In this document: piece by piece, positions 1 through 9,229 of the stretch
Layout: the number at the start of each line of letters is the position of its first letter
Position numbering within the stretch: the first letter of the stretch is position 1
Notes under the pieces: generated by a model
Told to the model about the DNA's origin: nothing
Databases searched by the model: none
Seen by the model: the letters and a program-made list of their open reading frames with translations, nothing else
Made by a program: the position numbers and the translations under genes
Assembly: GCA_022559845.1 (NCBI GenBank)
Contig: CM040128.1
Span: 222,255,643-222,319,642, forward strand
Reading direction: 5' to 3'
Source of the DNA: Amorphophallus konjac
Lineage: Eukaryota > Streptophyta > Magnoliopsida > Alismatales > Araceae
DNA: 64,000 nt

Positions 1-3000
1 GGCAAGAAGGGCCTGACACCTGGCGGCCAAATCCAGAAGGAATCGACGAGGGATCTGCCTACCCTTGGATTTCTTCCTAGGTACTACCCTTGGCCTATCA
101 TTCCTAGATTGACTGACAATATTTACAGACGAAGAGGAAGATGAGGAGGATGGTGTAGAATGTACAGGAGAAGACCCCTCAGAGGAGGGGTAGAAAAGGT
201 CGCTCATCGGACCTTGGACGGGTGGTCCGCAAGGCGGTACGCACCCGTGGGAGATGTAGGAGGTTTCCTCAACGAAGATGTGTTGTTGGAGAGTTTGAAA
301 ATTGACGTTTTTTTTTTCGTTTTCATTTTTAATGACAAAGCAGTGAAAAGAGATTGGAGGAGAGAGGAAAGTGGTTATGGCTAGAGGATTGTGGGGCTCG
401 TAGAGCAGATCATGGTTGAAGACCTGGCGCGGGTTGAAAAGCCCGCGTAGGTATGTAAGCAAAGAAGGGGACCTGGGAAGATCATCAGACAATTGTCTGG
501 CCCAGGAAGAAGATATCAGCAAAGGCTGAGACGAGTGGATGGAGAGGATGGCGGCTAATGAGCCGTCGACGGCAATGTTGAGGACGGATGAAGATCCGTT
601 GATGACAGAGTCCTTCTGGCGAGGATGAGGATAGTTTGGAACCTTGGCAAGAGTGGTAATATTCTCTGGTATTTCGGAGATCAATGGTGGTCTTTCAAGC
701 TGTGGAGATGAGAACATCCTTTCCAGTGCAACGGAAATGTCCCATATATCGAACCATTTGTCCCACTCGCATTCCGGATCTTTGATCTTGCCTCTTTTGG
801 TGATCCTCGGACATTTTTCAGCAAAATATACAGCATGTGATTCCCCATATGCTTCTCGTGGGTGATCTCCCATCTGAACAACGGGTCCTCTGTTGAAGTG
901 GTTTGATAGAGTCCACGTGAGGGGCTTCCAATCCGCCTTGAATGGTCCTTTGAAGCCTAGGCCAAACCTGCGGTTCGGCCTAATTTCCTTTGGCGGTTTG
1001 AGCATTCCCTGTAACTGTGCGCCCAGCCCTTTTCCTTGTCGATAGCCGATGTTCCTCATAATCTCCCAACCTTTGGAGTGAAAAGGGAGACACGATGTTG
1101 TGGTTGCCCTGACCGGCTCTTTTGGTGCTAGTGGCATGCGAGATGGATCACGCACGTCCAGCAGTGACAATATGGGCCGATGAGACGGCCAAACAGAGGG
1201 CAGAGAGGTGTTGATAGCATCCACTGTGTGAAGGACAGGTGTACTGACCACTTTAATAATTCTCCCGTTGTAAGGAAACTTCAGGCACTGATGGTTGGTG
1301 GAAGGCACAGCGTCCATGGCTTCAATGTAAGGACGACCCAGTATGGCCTTGAATGTGGGGTCCATGTCGAGGACATGGAATTCCGTGGGAATTGCCATGG
1401 GGCCTAGTTCTGCCTTCAGAATAATCATCCCCTGCGGCGGCCTTTTGCTATTGTCATAGGCCGTGACCGTGATCGAGGAAGGTCTTATTTGTTCCTCGTC
1501 AACCCCACACAACTGAAGAGTGCTCATGGAGATCACATTTATGGACGCACCCGTGTCGACAAGACACGGGTTTATGGATACCCCATTAATTTTTATTGAA
1601 ATGCACAATGCATATTTCCGAGATTCCTTGGGAGCGAGCTCGTAGTTGTGAAACATGATGACTGGTTGTGTGTCTGTTGGGGTTAGGACGGTCGAAATCT
1701 TCTCCACGGGGAGGTCTTCATTAACCATGACCTTTTGAAGATATTCCATCAAGGCCGTCTGGTGGGATGTGGATCTTTGAAGTAGCTCTAGGATGGAGAT
1801 CCGGGCAGGCGTCTTGTCCAAGTGTTTCAGTAGATCATACTGTGTTCCAGGGATAGCTCTTTCTGGTTGTTCTGCATCATCCTTCTCTGGCTGAGATTGC
1901 TCGGGATTCTGACTGTTGTGGGGGAAAACCCTGTGGAAAATCCTTCCACTCCGGAGCACCATTGCCTGCGGCTTTTGTACCTCTGTGGGGGTAGCAGTGG
2001 GTTTTAACAGGGGTTTGAGGGGTAGTAGTGGAGGAATGGTTGATGAAGCAGGGGTGATGACGGGAGCAGGGATTCTGATGAGGGGTTTGTTAGGTGGAGG
2101 CATGGAGGAGGTAGAGGGGATATCGCGCGGATTATGAAGGATAAGGGGTTTGGAAGGTGGAGGTGGAGGTAAGGTTTGAAACGGGTAAAGGTTTTGAGGC
2201 GGATGGTGGGTGATGAGTGGTTTTGAAGGCATTAGTGGTGATGTGGTGGAGAAAGACGGGGTTATGTATGGTGGACGGATGATAAGGGGTTTAGAAGGCG
2301 TAGGGGTAAATGTGGTAGAGGTGGATGGTAAAGTGGGGGAGTGGGAGAAGGTGAGAGGGTGTGAAGGCGTAGTAGAAAGTGTCGGTTGATAGGAGGTCGG
2401 GGTGCGGATGAGAGGGCGTAACGGTAGTGGAAATGGTGAAGGCGATACCGATGCGGGTTGATGAGAGAGAGGTGCTACCCGGGCAAGGTGAGAGGGGTGC
2501 ATGACGATAGGGTTGGAGGTATAAAGGATGGAGGTACTTTCCTGGTGCCACACCTGCTCTCTCCCGACTTCCGGGAAGGAGGAGATGGGGTTAACCTGAT
2601 GATTGGGCTGTTGGTGCTCTGGTAGTGGATTCTGGATTATGCCCATGTCGGGCTGTTGTTGTGGGGCCTGCTGAGGCTGTTGTTGTTGTGGTGGTTGCTG
2701 CTGCTGCTGCTGTTGTAACTGCTGCTGTGGCCTCTGAGGAGGTCTCCTAGCCTTGAGAGCCGCGACGTACCGTCTCATCTCATCCCAATCTATTTGATGT
2801 TCATCATTCATATCATGGATGTAATCTTTGAAATGGAAGCAGTAATCCACTGTGTGTCCCGGCTGCCTGTGGTAGACGCAGTATTTGGAGGTATCAACAT
2901 TGGGGGGCCAGGCGGGCCTTTCTCTGGGTAGGGCGAGTTGGTTTGATGCCATGAGGGCATTAAAAATATCTGCTAAGGTTTCTGGCAATGGTGGATAGTA

Positions 3001-4551
3001 GGCTCTCTTAGGACCGAGCGGCCTCCTTTGTTGCTGTTGGGGACCATAGTTCCCCGGGGGTGGAACTTGGTTGTACTGAAGCGGTGGTTGTTGTTGTTGA
3101 GGTTGTGGTTGTTGTTGCTGGGGTTGGCGTAATGGAGGCATATTATCCTGGGGTGGATTATTTTGGGGTGGAGGACGGAGAGGGAAAGGACCTGGTTGAA
3201 GGGGTAGTCGGGGCATTTGTGGAGGCCTTGGGTTGACTGCATAGTTGGCATTGTTGACCGCACTGACTTGCTCATTTGTCACGACCCCTTCTGTGGCTCC
3301 GCCCGGGACACCAGCGCCTGTCTTTCTGACCACTTTGGGCTTCGGCGACTCAAACATGTTCATGATGGGGGAGTCTTTTAGCTGGGTTTGGATGTATCGG
3401 GCCCTTTCATAGAGTTCCTCCATTGTAGTAAGTTTATTCATGGCGAGGACGTGTCTGAACTGCGGGGTTGCATTAGACACAATCATCTTCACTTGTTCGG
3501 GCTCGGAGAGGGTATCCCTTATTCTTTCCGCCAGAGACCTCCATCTATCAGCATATCGGACAAAATCCTCGTCGGGTTTCATCTTTTCGGCCACTAGGTC
3601 GGTAATGGAGAGTGAGGGACCGACCCTATCCCTATATTTCTGCAAGAACCTTCTCTGCACTATTTCAAAATTCTCGGCCTCGCGGGGCTCCAGAGAATAG
3701 AACCACTCAAGCGCGGGACCATCCAATGATCTCCGAAAGAGGTATGCCAGGGACCTCTGATCGTTTTGCCAATAGGAGGACTCATACATGAAGTCCTTGA
3801 GGTGAATGAAGGGGTTGCCGGTACCATTGTATCTGCGGTACGTGGGCATTTCGGAGGGAGGAAGATGAATGACGGGGAGGATTGGCAAAGCAACCTCCGG
3901 GGTGGCTTTCACGTCCACCATTCTTCTCAGATTTTGAAACTGCTCGTCCATGCGATTGAACCTATTGAGGAGCGATTGGGCGAGCTCCTCTGGGGGTGAA
4001 GGTGGCACTTGCCATTGGGGGAGAAACTGTCTCCCGGAGACTTGAGGGGGAAACCCGGAATGAGAGGGAACTGTCGGACCACCGACAGTTGGCCCTGGCT
4101 GAAACGGTGTGTGAGGAACACCGGGAGTTTGAGATTGTGACGGGAATTGGAATGAGGGAGGTTGTTGGCTCGCTTGTCCTTGAAGCGAGGGAGACTGGAT
4201 GGCTTGCGCCAATGAAGGAGATGGAATGGCCTGCACGGACTCGTGGAGAGGTGCGATAGCCGGAGTTGACTCCTGGGGCGTGGGGGAAACAGATTTCCCC
4301 TTTAGAATGGCCTGGAAGGCCCGGAGCTGTTCAGAGGTAAGCTCCGTGTTGGCGAGGACGCCCAGTAAGGAAGTGATATCCTGTGGCGGGGACGTGTCCC
4401 CGGCAATAACCTGCACCTCATGCGAGGGGTCATGAGAAGGACCCGAGTCCATAGCATGGACTCGCGGGTCGGCTGTCAAACCACGGCTAGGGTGGTTCTC
4501 CTGAGAAGACTCGTGAGACATGCTCACAGTTCTCCCAGAACGCAAAAACAT
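1..4551 (-). CDS. Fused gag-protease-pol frame of Tat copy A, partial at its 3' end
   Basis: The frame starts at the ATG at 4551-4549. It carries the Gag domain (about 3500-3860), the CX2HX4HX4C zinc knuckle (near 2870), the aspartic protease motif DTGAS (about 1545-1560) and a G-patch-like segment (about 1000-1076). Copy B stops after the homologous region. Copy A instead has ten T (308-317, A10 on the coding strand) where copy B has nine (13110-13118). The extra base puts the gag start (4551) and the pol ATG (207) in one frame, because 4551 minus 207 is 4344, a multiple of three. I read no stop between the A-run and the pol ATG. The frame is still open at base 1. It is either a true fusion allele, a slippage site caught at a different length, or a homopolymer sequencing error. 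Confidence 0.75.
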   Translation of the reverse strand, partial: MFLRSGRTVSMSHESSQENHPSRGLTADPRVHAMDSGPSHDPSHEVQVIAGDTSPPQDITSLLGVLANTELTSEQLRAFQAILKGKSVSPTPQESTPAIAPLHESVQAIPSPSLAQAIQSPSLQGQASQQPPSFQFPSQSQTPGVPHTPFQPGPTVGGPTVPSHSGFPPQVSGRQFLPQWQVPPSPPEELAQSLLNRFNRMDEQFQNLRRMVDVKATPEVALPILPVIHLPPSEMPTYRRYNGTGNPFIHLKDFMYESSYWQNDQRSLAYLFRRSLDGPALEWFYSLEPREAENFEIVQRRFLQKYRDRVGPSLSITDLVAEKMKPDEDFVRYADRWRSLAERIRDTLSEPEQVKMIVSNATPQFRHVLAMNKLTTMEELYERARYIQTQLKDSPIMNMFESPKPKVVRKTGAGVPGGATEGVVTNEQVSAVNNANYAVNPRPPQMPRLPLQPGPFPLRPPPQNNPPQDNMPPLRQPQQQQPQPQQQQPPLQYNQVPPPGNYGPQQQQRRPLGPKRAYYPPLPETLADIFNALMASNQLALPRERPAWPPNVDTSKYCVYHRQPGHTVDYCFHFKDYIHDMNDEHQIDWDEMRRYVAALKARRPPQRPQQQLQQQQQQQPPQQQQPQQAPQQQPDMGIIQNPLPEHQQPNHQVNPISSFPEVGREQVWHQESTSILYTSNPIVMHPSHLARVAPLSHQPASVSPSPFPLPLRPLIRTPTSYQPTLSTTPSHPLTFSHSPTLPSTSTTFTPTPSKPLIIRPPYITPSFSTTSPLMPSKPLITHHPPQNLYPFQTLPPPPPSKPLILHNPRDIPSTSSMPPPNKPLIRIPAPVITPASSTIPPLLPLKPLLKPTATPTEVQKPQAMVLRSGRIFHRVFPHNSQNPEQSQPEKDDAEQPERAIPGTQYDLLKHLDKTPARISILELLQRSTSHQTALMEYLQKVMVNEDLPVEKISTVLTPTDTQPVIMFHNYELAPKESRKYALCISIKINGVSINPCLVDTGASINVISMSTLQLCGVDEEQIRPSSITVTAYDNSKRPPQGMIILKAELGPMAIPTEFHVLDMDPTFKAILGRPYIEAMDAVPSTNHQCLKFPYNGRIIKVVSTPVLHTVDAINTSLPSVWPSHRPILSLLDVRDPSRMPLAPKEPVRATTTSCLPFHSKGWEIMRNIGYRQGKGLGAQLQGMLKPPKEIRPNRRFGLGFKGPFKADWKPLTWTLSNHFNRGPVVQMGDHPREAYGESHAVYFAEKCPRITKRGKIKDPECEWDKWFDIWDISVALERMFSSPQLERPPLISEIPENITTLAKVPNYPHPRQKDSVINGSSSVLNIAVDGSLAAILSIHSSQPLLISSSWARQLSDDLPRSPSLLTYLRGLFNPRQVFNHDLLYEPHNPLAITTFLSPPISFHCFVIKNENEKKNVNFQTLQQHIFVEETSYISHGCVPPCGPPVQGPMSDLFYPSSEGSSPVHSTPSSSSSSSSVNIVSQSRNDRPRVVPRKKSKGRQIPRRFLLDLAARCQALLA

Positions 4552-5151
4552 ACACTAGCAAGTAGGTAGCAGAGATTATCAAACAAGTGGATGCCTTTAC
4601 GCCCCTTTTTTTTGTTTTGATTTTGATGATTTTTTTTGTGTGTTTTTAGCGAGATCCAAAGTTCACACAAGATAGGGACCCTAGTTTATTTTTTGTTTCA
4701 CCGCCGTGTCAGCTAGGGTCTCTCGTCTCACCACGAATGAAATGACTAACTTCGGGGAACTTCAATGGTACAACCAGCCCAGTGAACGAAGAGGAGATTC
4801 TTCGATGTCGGGGACTTACGGAGGTCCCAGTGTAGGAGATTCTAGTCCGTTGAGAGGAATTCCCAAACGGAGAGTCCTTCCTTCACCGGGAAAGGGTGAT
4901 CCTCAAAAAAAATGAAAAAAAGGATAGAAAAGAGGAATGGATGTATGCAATGGAATGCTGACAGATATATGGAGTGGGAAAACAACAGAAATAACAAACA
5001 TGTAATAAACAAAGAACCAATCAGAACTGACGGTGCTGCCGTGAGCACAACGGGGGCGCGCGTGGGCGCCAAGGTGGAGAGGCACGGGTGGTGCCGAACT
5101 TGTAAGGGTAGCCGGGAGGAAGCAGTAGACGTCCCACCGTGATCGCCAATC
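4552..5151 (-). other. 5' leader of Tat copy A with primer-binding site
   Basis: This non-coding leader lies between the LTR and gag. The primer-binding site occupies 5131-5148 and reads TGGCGATCACGGTGGGAC on the minus strand, three bases (GAT) inside the LTR end. Tat/Ogre elements are known to use tRNA-Arg, and I infer the same here without having matched the tRNA. Short open frames in this stretch have no recognisable domain. Confidence 0.75.
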
Positions 5152-5346
5152 TGTGAGCGACGTCACGCGGTTCGGAGTTCGATGGTGCGAGGAAGAGGAT
5201 GCGGAGAGCGCGCGGGCTCCTCTTTTTTTGTTTGTTTTGCTGTTTGCTGCAACACAGAGATGAGAGAAGAGAGAGAAGGGGCCACCACGAGAGATTGCTC
5301 CGGCGGGGCGAGCGGGACAAGTATAATATAGCAAGATATGGGGTTC

Positions 5347-5817
5347 AAACGGCCATAGCGGGAAGTGACTCGCCGCGACCTCGGGGGGACGGGAATGGTG
5401 CAGAAATTAAATAACAAAATTGAAACGGCCATTGGGGAAGTGACTCGCCGCGGCCTCGAGAATATGAGCAGAATATAGCAGAATATAAAAGAGAATATAA
5501 GAACAGAGATTTAAACGGCCATTGGGGAAGTGACTCGCCGCGGCCTCGAGAATATGAGCAGAATATAACAGAATATAGAGAGAGTATAAGAACGGAAATT
5601 TAAACGGCCATTGGGGAAGTGACTCGCCGCGGCCTCGATGATATGAGCAGAATATAACAGAATATAGAGAGAATGTAAGAACGGAAATTTAAACGGCCAT
5701 TGGGGAAGTGACTCGCCGCGGCCTCGATGATATAAACGAAATATAACAGGATATAAAGAGAATATGAGAACAGAAATTTAAACGGCCATTGGGGAAGTGA
5801 CTCGCCGCGGCCTCGAT
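5347..5817 (-). repeat. Tandem ~90-bp repeat, six copies, in the Tat LTR
   Basis: On the plus strand each unit begins AAACGGCCAT and contains GAAGTGACTCGCCGCGG followed by an AT-rich tail. Units start at 5347, 5423, 5513, 5602, 5691 and 5780. The first is shorter (76 bp) and more divergent; the rest are 89-90 bp apart. The same array is in copy B at about 18148-18620. It lies 600-1100 bp downstream of the TATA box, so it should be transcribed. Confidence 0.9.
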
Positions 5818-6446
5818 GAAAAGATGTGATCGCCAGGGGCCGAAAGACCCCAAAATAAGAAAGTGATCGCGCCTACCTCAAGAGCGGGAGATGGCGGGTT
5901 GCTTCTTCCTCTCCTTCCGGCCGGCCGACGGAGAGGGCTTTCCTCGGGTACCCTTGCAAAACAACGACAAATAAATGACAAGTGGATTAGAAAGATGGAG
6001 GCGTAGTATTCAAATCCTCGCGGTAAAAATAACGAAATGATGGCAAGACACACACCTGGTTGGTGTTATCTTTTAAACCCCTCTCGGACTCGAGTAGGAG
6101 GAAAATGAGATGATGGATGCAAGAAGTATAAGAGAAGAGGCGCCCTTGTGAAGGGGGATAGAGGATGCAATATGATGAATGTAAAGAACTATGGAGAAAA
6201 AGGGGAAGAAAAAGCTTATTGGATGAGCCGAGGGTGAAATCCGGCGGAGCTCCGGCAGCGTGGGGACGACGGGGAAGCGCGGTGGATGAAGACGACCTTC
6301 CTCTCGCGAGCGTAGGCACCCGAGAAGCCGGCAGAACCTCCACCTACAAAAGACCCCACGGGTTAGAAAAATGACTCCGTAGCCTCTGGGCTCCGGCAGC
6401 CTATCGGATCACTGCTTAGCTCTCCTAGAACTGAGGGGGTGGGCCT

Positions 6447-6455
6447 CTATTTATA
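6447..6455 (-). promoter_or_regulatory. TATA box of the Tat LTR, copy A
   Basis: The minus strand reads TATAAATAGAGGCCCAC. It lies directly downstream of the palindrome array and about 910 bp inside the LTR, as expected for the end of U3. Tat-NA has nearly the same context (TATAAATAGAGCCCATG at 52137), which supports both calls. Confidence 0.75.
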
Positions 6456-6468
6456 GAGTTCCGGAAGG

Positions 6469-7105
6469 TGGAGGCGTCCAGGACCCTGGACACCTCCATC
6501 AGGGCCGAAATAATATTTTATTCTATTTTTATTGATTTTTTTAGAATACTTTTATGGGGGCGTCCAGGGTCCCGGACGCCTCTAACAGGTCCACCGAAAA
6601 CCGACGACGGCCGCACGCGGTTTGGCACAACGCGTGGTTTTGTGAGCGGCGCCTCGTGATTCAAAAATGGGCGCGTCCAGTCAGCTGGACGTCTCTAAAT
6701 TTGGCTTTTTTCACGCACGACAAACCGTCGTTCGGTGGCCGGCGCCCGTGAGTGAGTTGATGAAGGCGTCCAGGGGCTTGGACGCCTCCAAAACTTTATT
6801 ATTTTTTTATTTTTCTTTTGTCTTTTATACAAGGGCTGGCATTTTTATTTTTTTATTTGTTTTTATGGAGGCGTCCAGGGGTCTGGACGCCTCCATTAAT
6901 ATATATATAATTTATTTATTTTTTTTTTGTATGCCAACTGGCATTTTACACTTATTTTTTATTTTTGTTTTTATGGAGGCGTCCAGGGTCCTGGACGCCT
7001 CCATAAATATATATTTTTTTATATTTTATATTTGGTTTTGGGCCCTGAGAAAAGAATAAAACAAATTAAAATCATGGGGGCGTCCAGGGTCCTGGACGCC
7101 CCCAT
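6469..7105. repeat. Array of seven GGCGTCC/GGACGCC palindromes in U3 of Tat copy A
   Basis: Inverted repeats lie at about 6469-6498, 6556-6582, 6672-6692, 6763-6788, 6865-6896, 6973-7004 and 7074-7105. The units at 6973 and 7074 have perfect 15-bp arms (ATGGAGGCGTCCAGG or ATGGGGGCGTCCAGG) and a 2-bp spacer; the unit at 6865 has one changed base in an arm. Spacing is 87-116 bp with T-rich DNA between units. All lie upstream of the TATA box. Copy B repeats the array with an offset of 12802-12803. Confidence 0.95.
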
Positions 7106-7364
7106 TAAGACCCACCCGGGTCCTTAGATCGGGCGTCGGCGGCCGCCCGGCAGATATCCTTCTTGGTTCCGGAACCTCCTGATGCGTTCGACTGGTGTTG
7201 ATGCCGTCCGAATGCCGTGACGAGACGATTCCGGATGCCGAAAAGGGCGGAAGAAGACTCAAGAAAAGGAAGCACTCAAGTGATTCAAAACGCGTAAGCC
7301 GTCGCGGGACGTTGTATAGTAATATGAGACTTTCTCAGGAGACGTCAGGAATGGCGTGTCTACA

Positions 7365-8488
7365 GACATCATCAAAACCATAAAATTAATCATGTTGCAC
7401 ACATGTTCAACATGGGCGGCAAGCACACCAAGGGCGTGGGTTATGGGGTTTCTCTCACAACTCGCTCCGCAGTGGACACTCAATTTGATTCATTTTGGAT
7501 CGGGCGCTCGCTCACTGCCGATGGGTAATGTAGAAATGATACTAAGCTAAGCAAAGGAAAGACCAGCAAGGGTATGACCAGATGCTCACCTGATCGGCGT
7601 GAAGACGTCGATCTCAGTCGGTGATGATGGCGAGCAGGGAGGCATGGGTTCGCACCCCCCAAGCCGAGTCGGTGTCGCTTCGATCGGTGACTCTTCATGC
7701 CGATCTCGGTCTGTGACGATGGCGAGCAGGGAGGCATGGGTTCGCACCCCCAAGCCGAGTCGGTGTCGCTTCGATCGGTGACCTGCTGTTACAATCACTA
7801 CACCTCATGCAGGAGGGTGACCGTGGGGTAGGGAAGACAATAGTACATGAAAATATTACCTCCATGCAGGGAGGGGGCAATTAGCTGGCCAGGCAAGGGG
7901 GGTGGGGAATTCGGACGACGAAAGCCGAATTGCCAGGGCCGGTTCAGCCGGTTCGGTTCTATAGGGACTGCTGGCTGAGGAAGACGGCGCTACAGGCACC
8001 TCCGAGCACCGGTAGTAGCAGGGATGGTGCTGGATCGTCTGGGGTTGAGGTAGCAGCCTGTGGCAGGAGTTGCGGTTCGTCCGGAAGTCGGGTTGAGCCA
8101 CCGTAATTCCGATGACCCGATCCGCTCCGGTGCTGCCCAGTCTGGAATCTGCCTGACAGGGTGTTGGTGTCGGGCCTCCCACGAACTCTTCTGGCCACTT
8201 ATGGGGATGGGACTAGTGCAGGAATGTCCGGGGATGGTCCTGGAACTTGCCGATGGATTTGTGGGTTGATCGGATCTCGACTATGGCCAGGACAGCCCTA
8301 GGATCAAGACCGGTCCGGTGTAGCTCTACCTAGCCGGGAGTATCAGTTTCCTGAAGAAAAGGTCGCCATGAGCTCTCCTGCACTCCAATAAGGGCGAGGC
8401 TGGTCTCGACATTGTGGTGGGGAAGTACCGCCTTTGCATAGGAATCGACAAGGCTCCCAGAAAAGGTCGGAGCAGAGTGTACTAAACA
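7365..8488. other. Unassigned DNA between Tat copy A and the assembly gap, with a 92-bp direct duplication
   Basis: I recognise no domain, LTR end or primer site here. A direct duplication sits at 7609-7700 and 7701-7781, sharing GATGGCGAGCAGGGAGGC and the tail GAGTCGGTGTCGCTTCGAT. Short open frames on both strands have no recognisable content. This may be the flank into which the Tat elements inserted or a relic of another element. There is no purine tract next to 7364, so it is unlikely to be the 3' end of copy B's internal region. Confidence 0.5.
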
Positions 8489-8588
8489 NNNNNNNNNNNN
8501 NNNNNNNNNNNNNNNNNNNNNNNNNNNNNNNNNNNNNNNNNNNNNNNNNNNNNNNNNNNNNNNNNNNNNNNNNNNNNNNNNNNNNNNN
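8489..8588. other. Assembly gap, exactly 100 N
   Basis: A run of exactly 100 N is normally a placeholder of unknown size. Its right edge touches a purine tract of Tat copy B, so the missing DNA probably includes that element's 3' LTR of about 2.2 kb. Confidence 0.95.
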
Positions 8589-9229
8589 GCCCCCCTTTGT
8601 GGATTCAGACTTTTGCTTTGAGGGGTTCCGTTTATCGTACCAGGCACGGTCACGACCAGGCTTTTCTCTTGATTTTGATTTTGTATTTCTTTCTGTGAGG
8701 GAGATATAGTCGTTTGACGTTGGTGGGCTCCCTCTTCGTATGCCTGTGGGGACACTGCCCTCTTCTCGTGCTCTGATCGATGCTCGAGGAAATGGGTCCT
8801 ACTCTTGCCTTTGGGGTTTGAGTTTCGGTTTCTCATGCTCAGCGTTTTAAGGGCGCCGACTGTCTCATTTGGTCGAGGAGAAAAGAATAAAGATTACAGC
8901 TTCCGGAGATCTTCTAGGTGTGGCCCTACCGTAGGTGATGCTACCAACTTTTTTTGAATAAAATACATAAGTGAACACATGTTAGCTTCCTTCGAGCGAG
9001 CATAGGCCGACGTGGCCGGACAGGGGTCTCCACGGTTCTGGCAAACCAAGACCCGGTGCCTACCAAGCCTTAATGGGCCCTATCCAAACATGAAGGTTAG
9101 ATGCAGGGACTTAACTACATGGTGCCTGCCAGGCATCGGCATTTTGAATTTTTCATATTTTTAGTGGTTTTCAACATTTCCTTGTTTTTGATGTTTTTTA
9201 TCTTTTCATCATTATTTTTTTGTTTTGTG
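8589..9229 (-). other. 3' untranslated region and polypurine tract of Tat copy B
   Basis: This follows the pol stop. It has no frame of note. At the gap edge (8589-8601) the minus strand reads CCACAAAGGGGGGC, a good polypurine tract, which should be followed by an LTR beginning TGTAGACACG. That LTR is not in the assembly. Confidence 0.65.

Larger units (their letters stand above)
1..7364 (-). mobile_element. Tat/Ogre-type Ty3-gypsy LTR retrotransposon, copy A (5' half, cut by window edge)
   Basis: On the minus strand this reads 5' LTR (7364-5152), primer-binding site, leader, gag-protease and the first codons of pol, then leaves the window at base 1. It matches 12803-20167 almost base for base with an offset of 12802 to 12803, so the two are recent copies of one family. 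The flank next to the LTR start (7365-7369, GACAT) differs from the flank of copy B (20168-20172, CTCTC), which argues for separate insertions. The other target-site copy is outside the window. Confidence 0.9.
5152..7364 (-). repeat. 5' LTR of Tat copy A (2213 bp)
   Basis: On the minus strand the LTR starts TGTAGACACG (7364) and ends CTCACA (5152), giving the expected TG...CA ends. It pairs with 17953-20167. Along the transcript it contains a seven-member palindrome array, a TATA box, and then six tandem copies of a 90-bp unit. The first two lie in the expected U3 portion and the tandem unit lies well downstream of the TATA box. Confidence 0.9.

Noticed and set aside
4903..5334. Overlapping small open frames in the Tat leader and LTR end, also at 17704-18217
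   Set aside because: They overlap the primer site and LTR boundary, differ in frame between copies because of small indels, and have no domain.
6469..7105. CRISPR-like array of regularly spaced repeats
   Set aside because: The repeats are palindromes in a plant LTR, the spacers are AT-rich and related, and there are no cas genes.
8330..8836. Minus-strand open frame of 168 codons across the N gap
   Set aside because: The middle third is N, so continuity is not real; the ends show no known domain.
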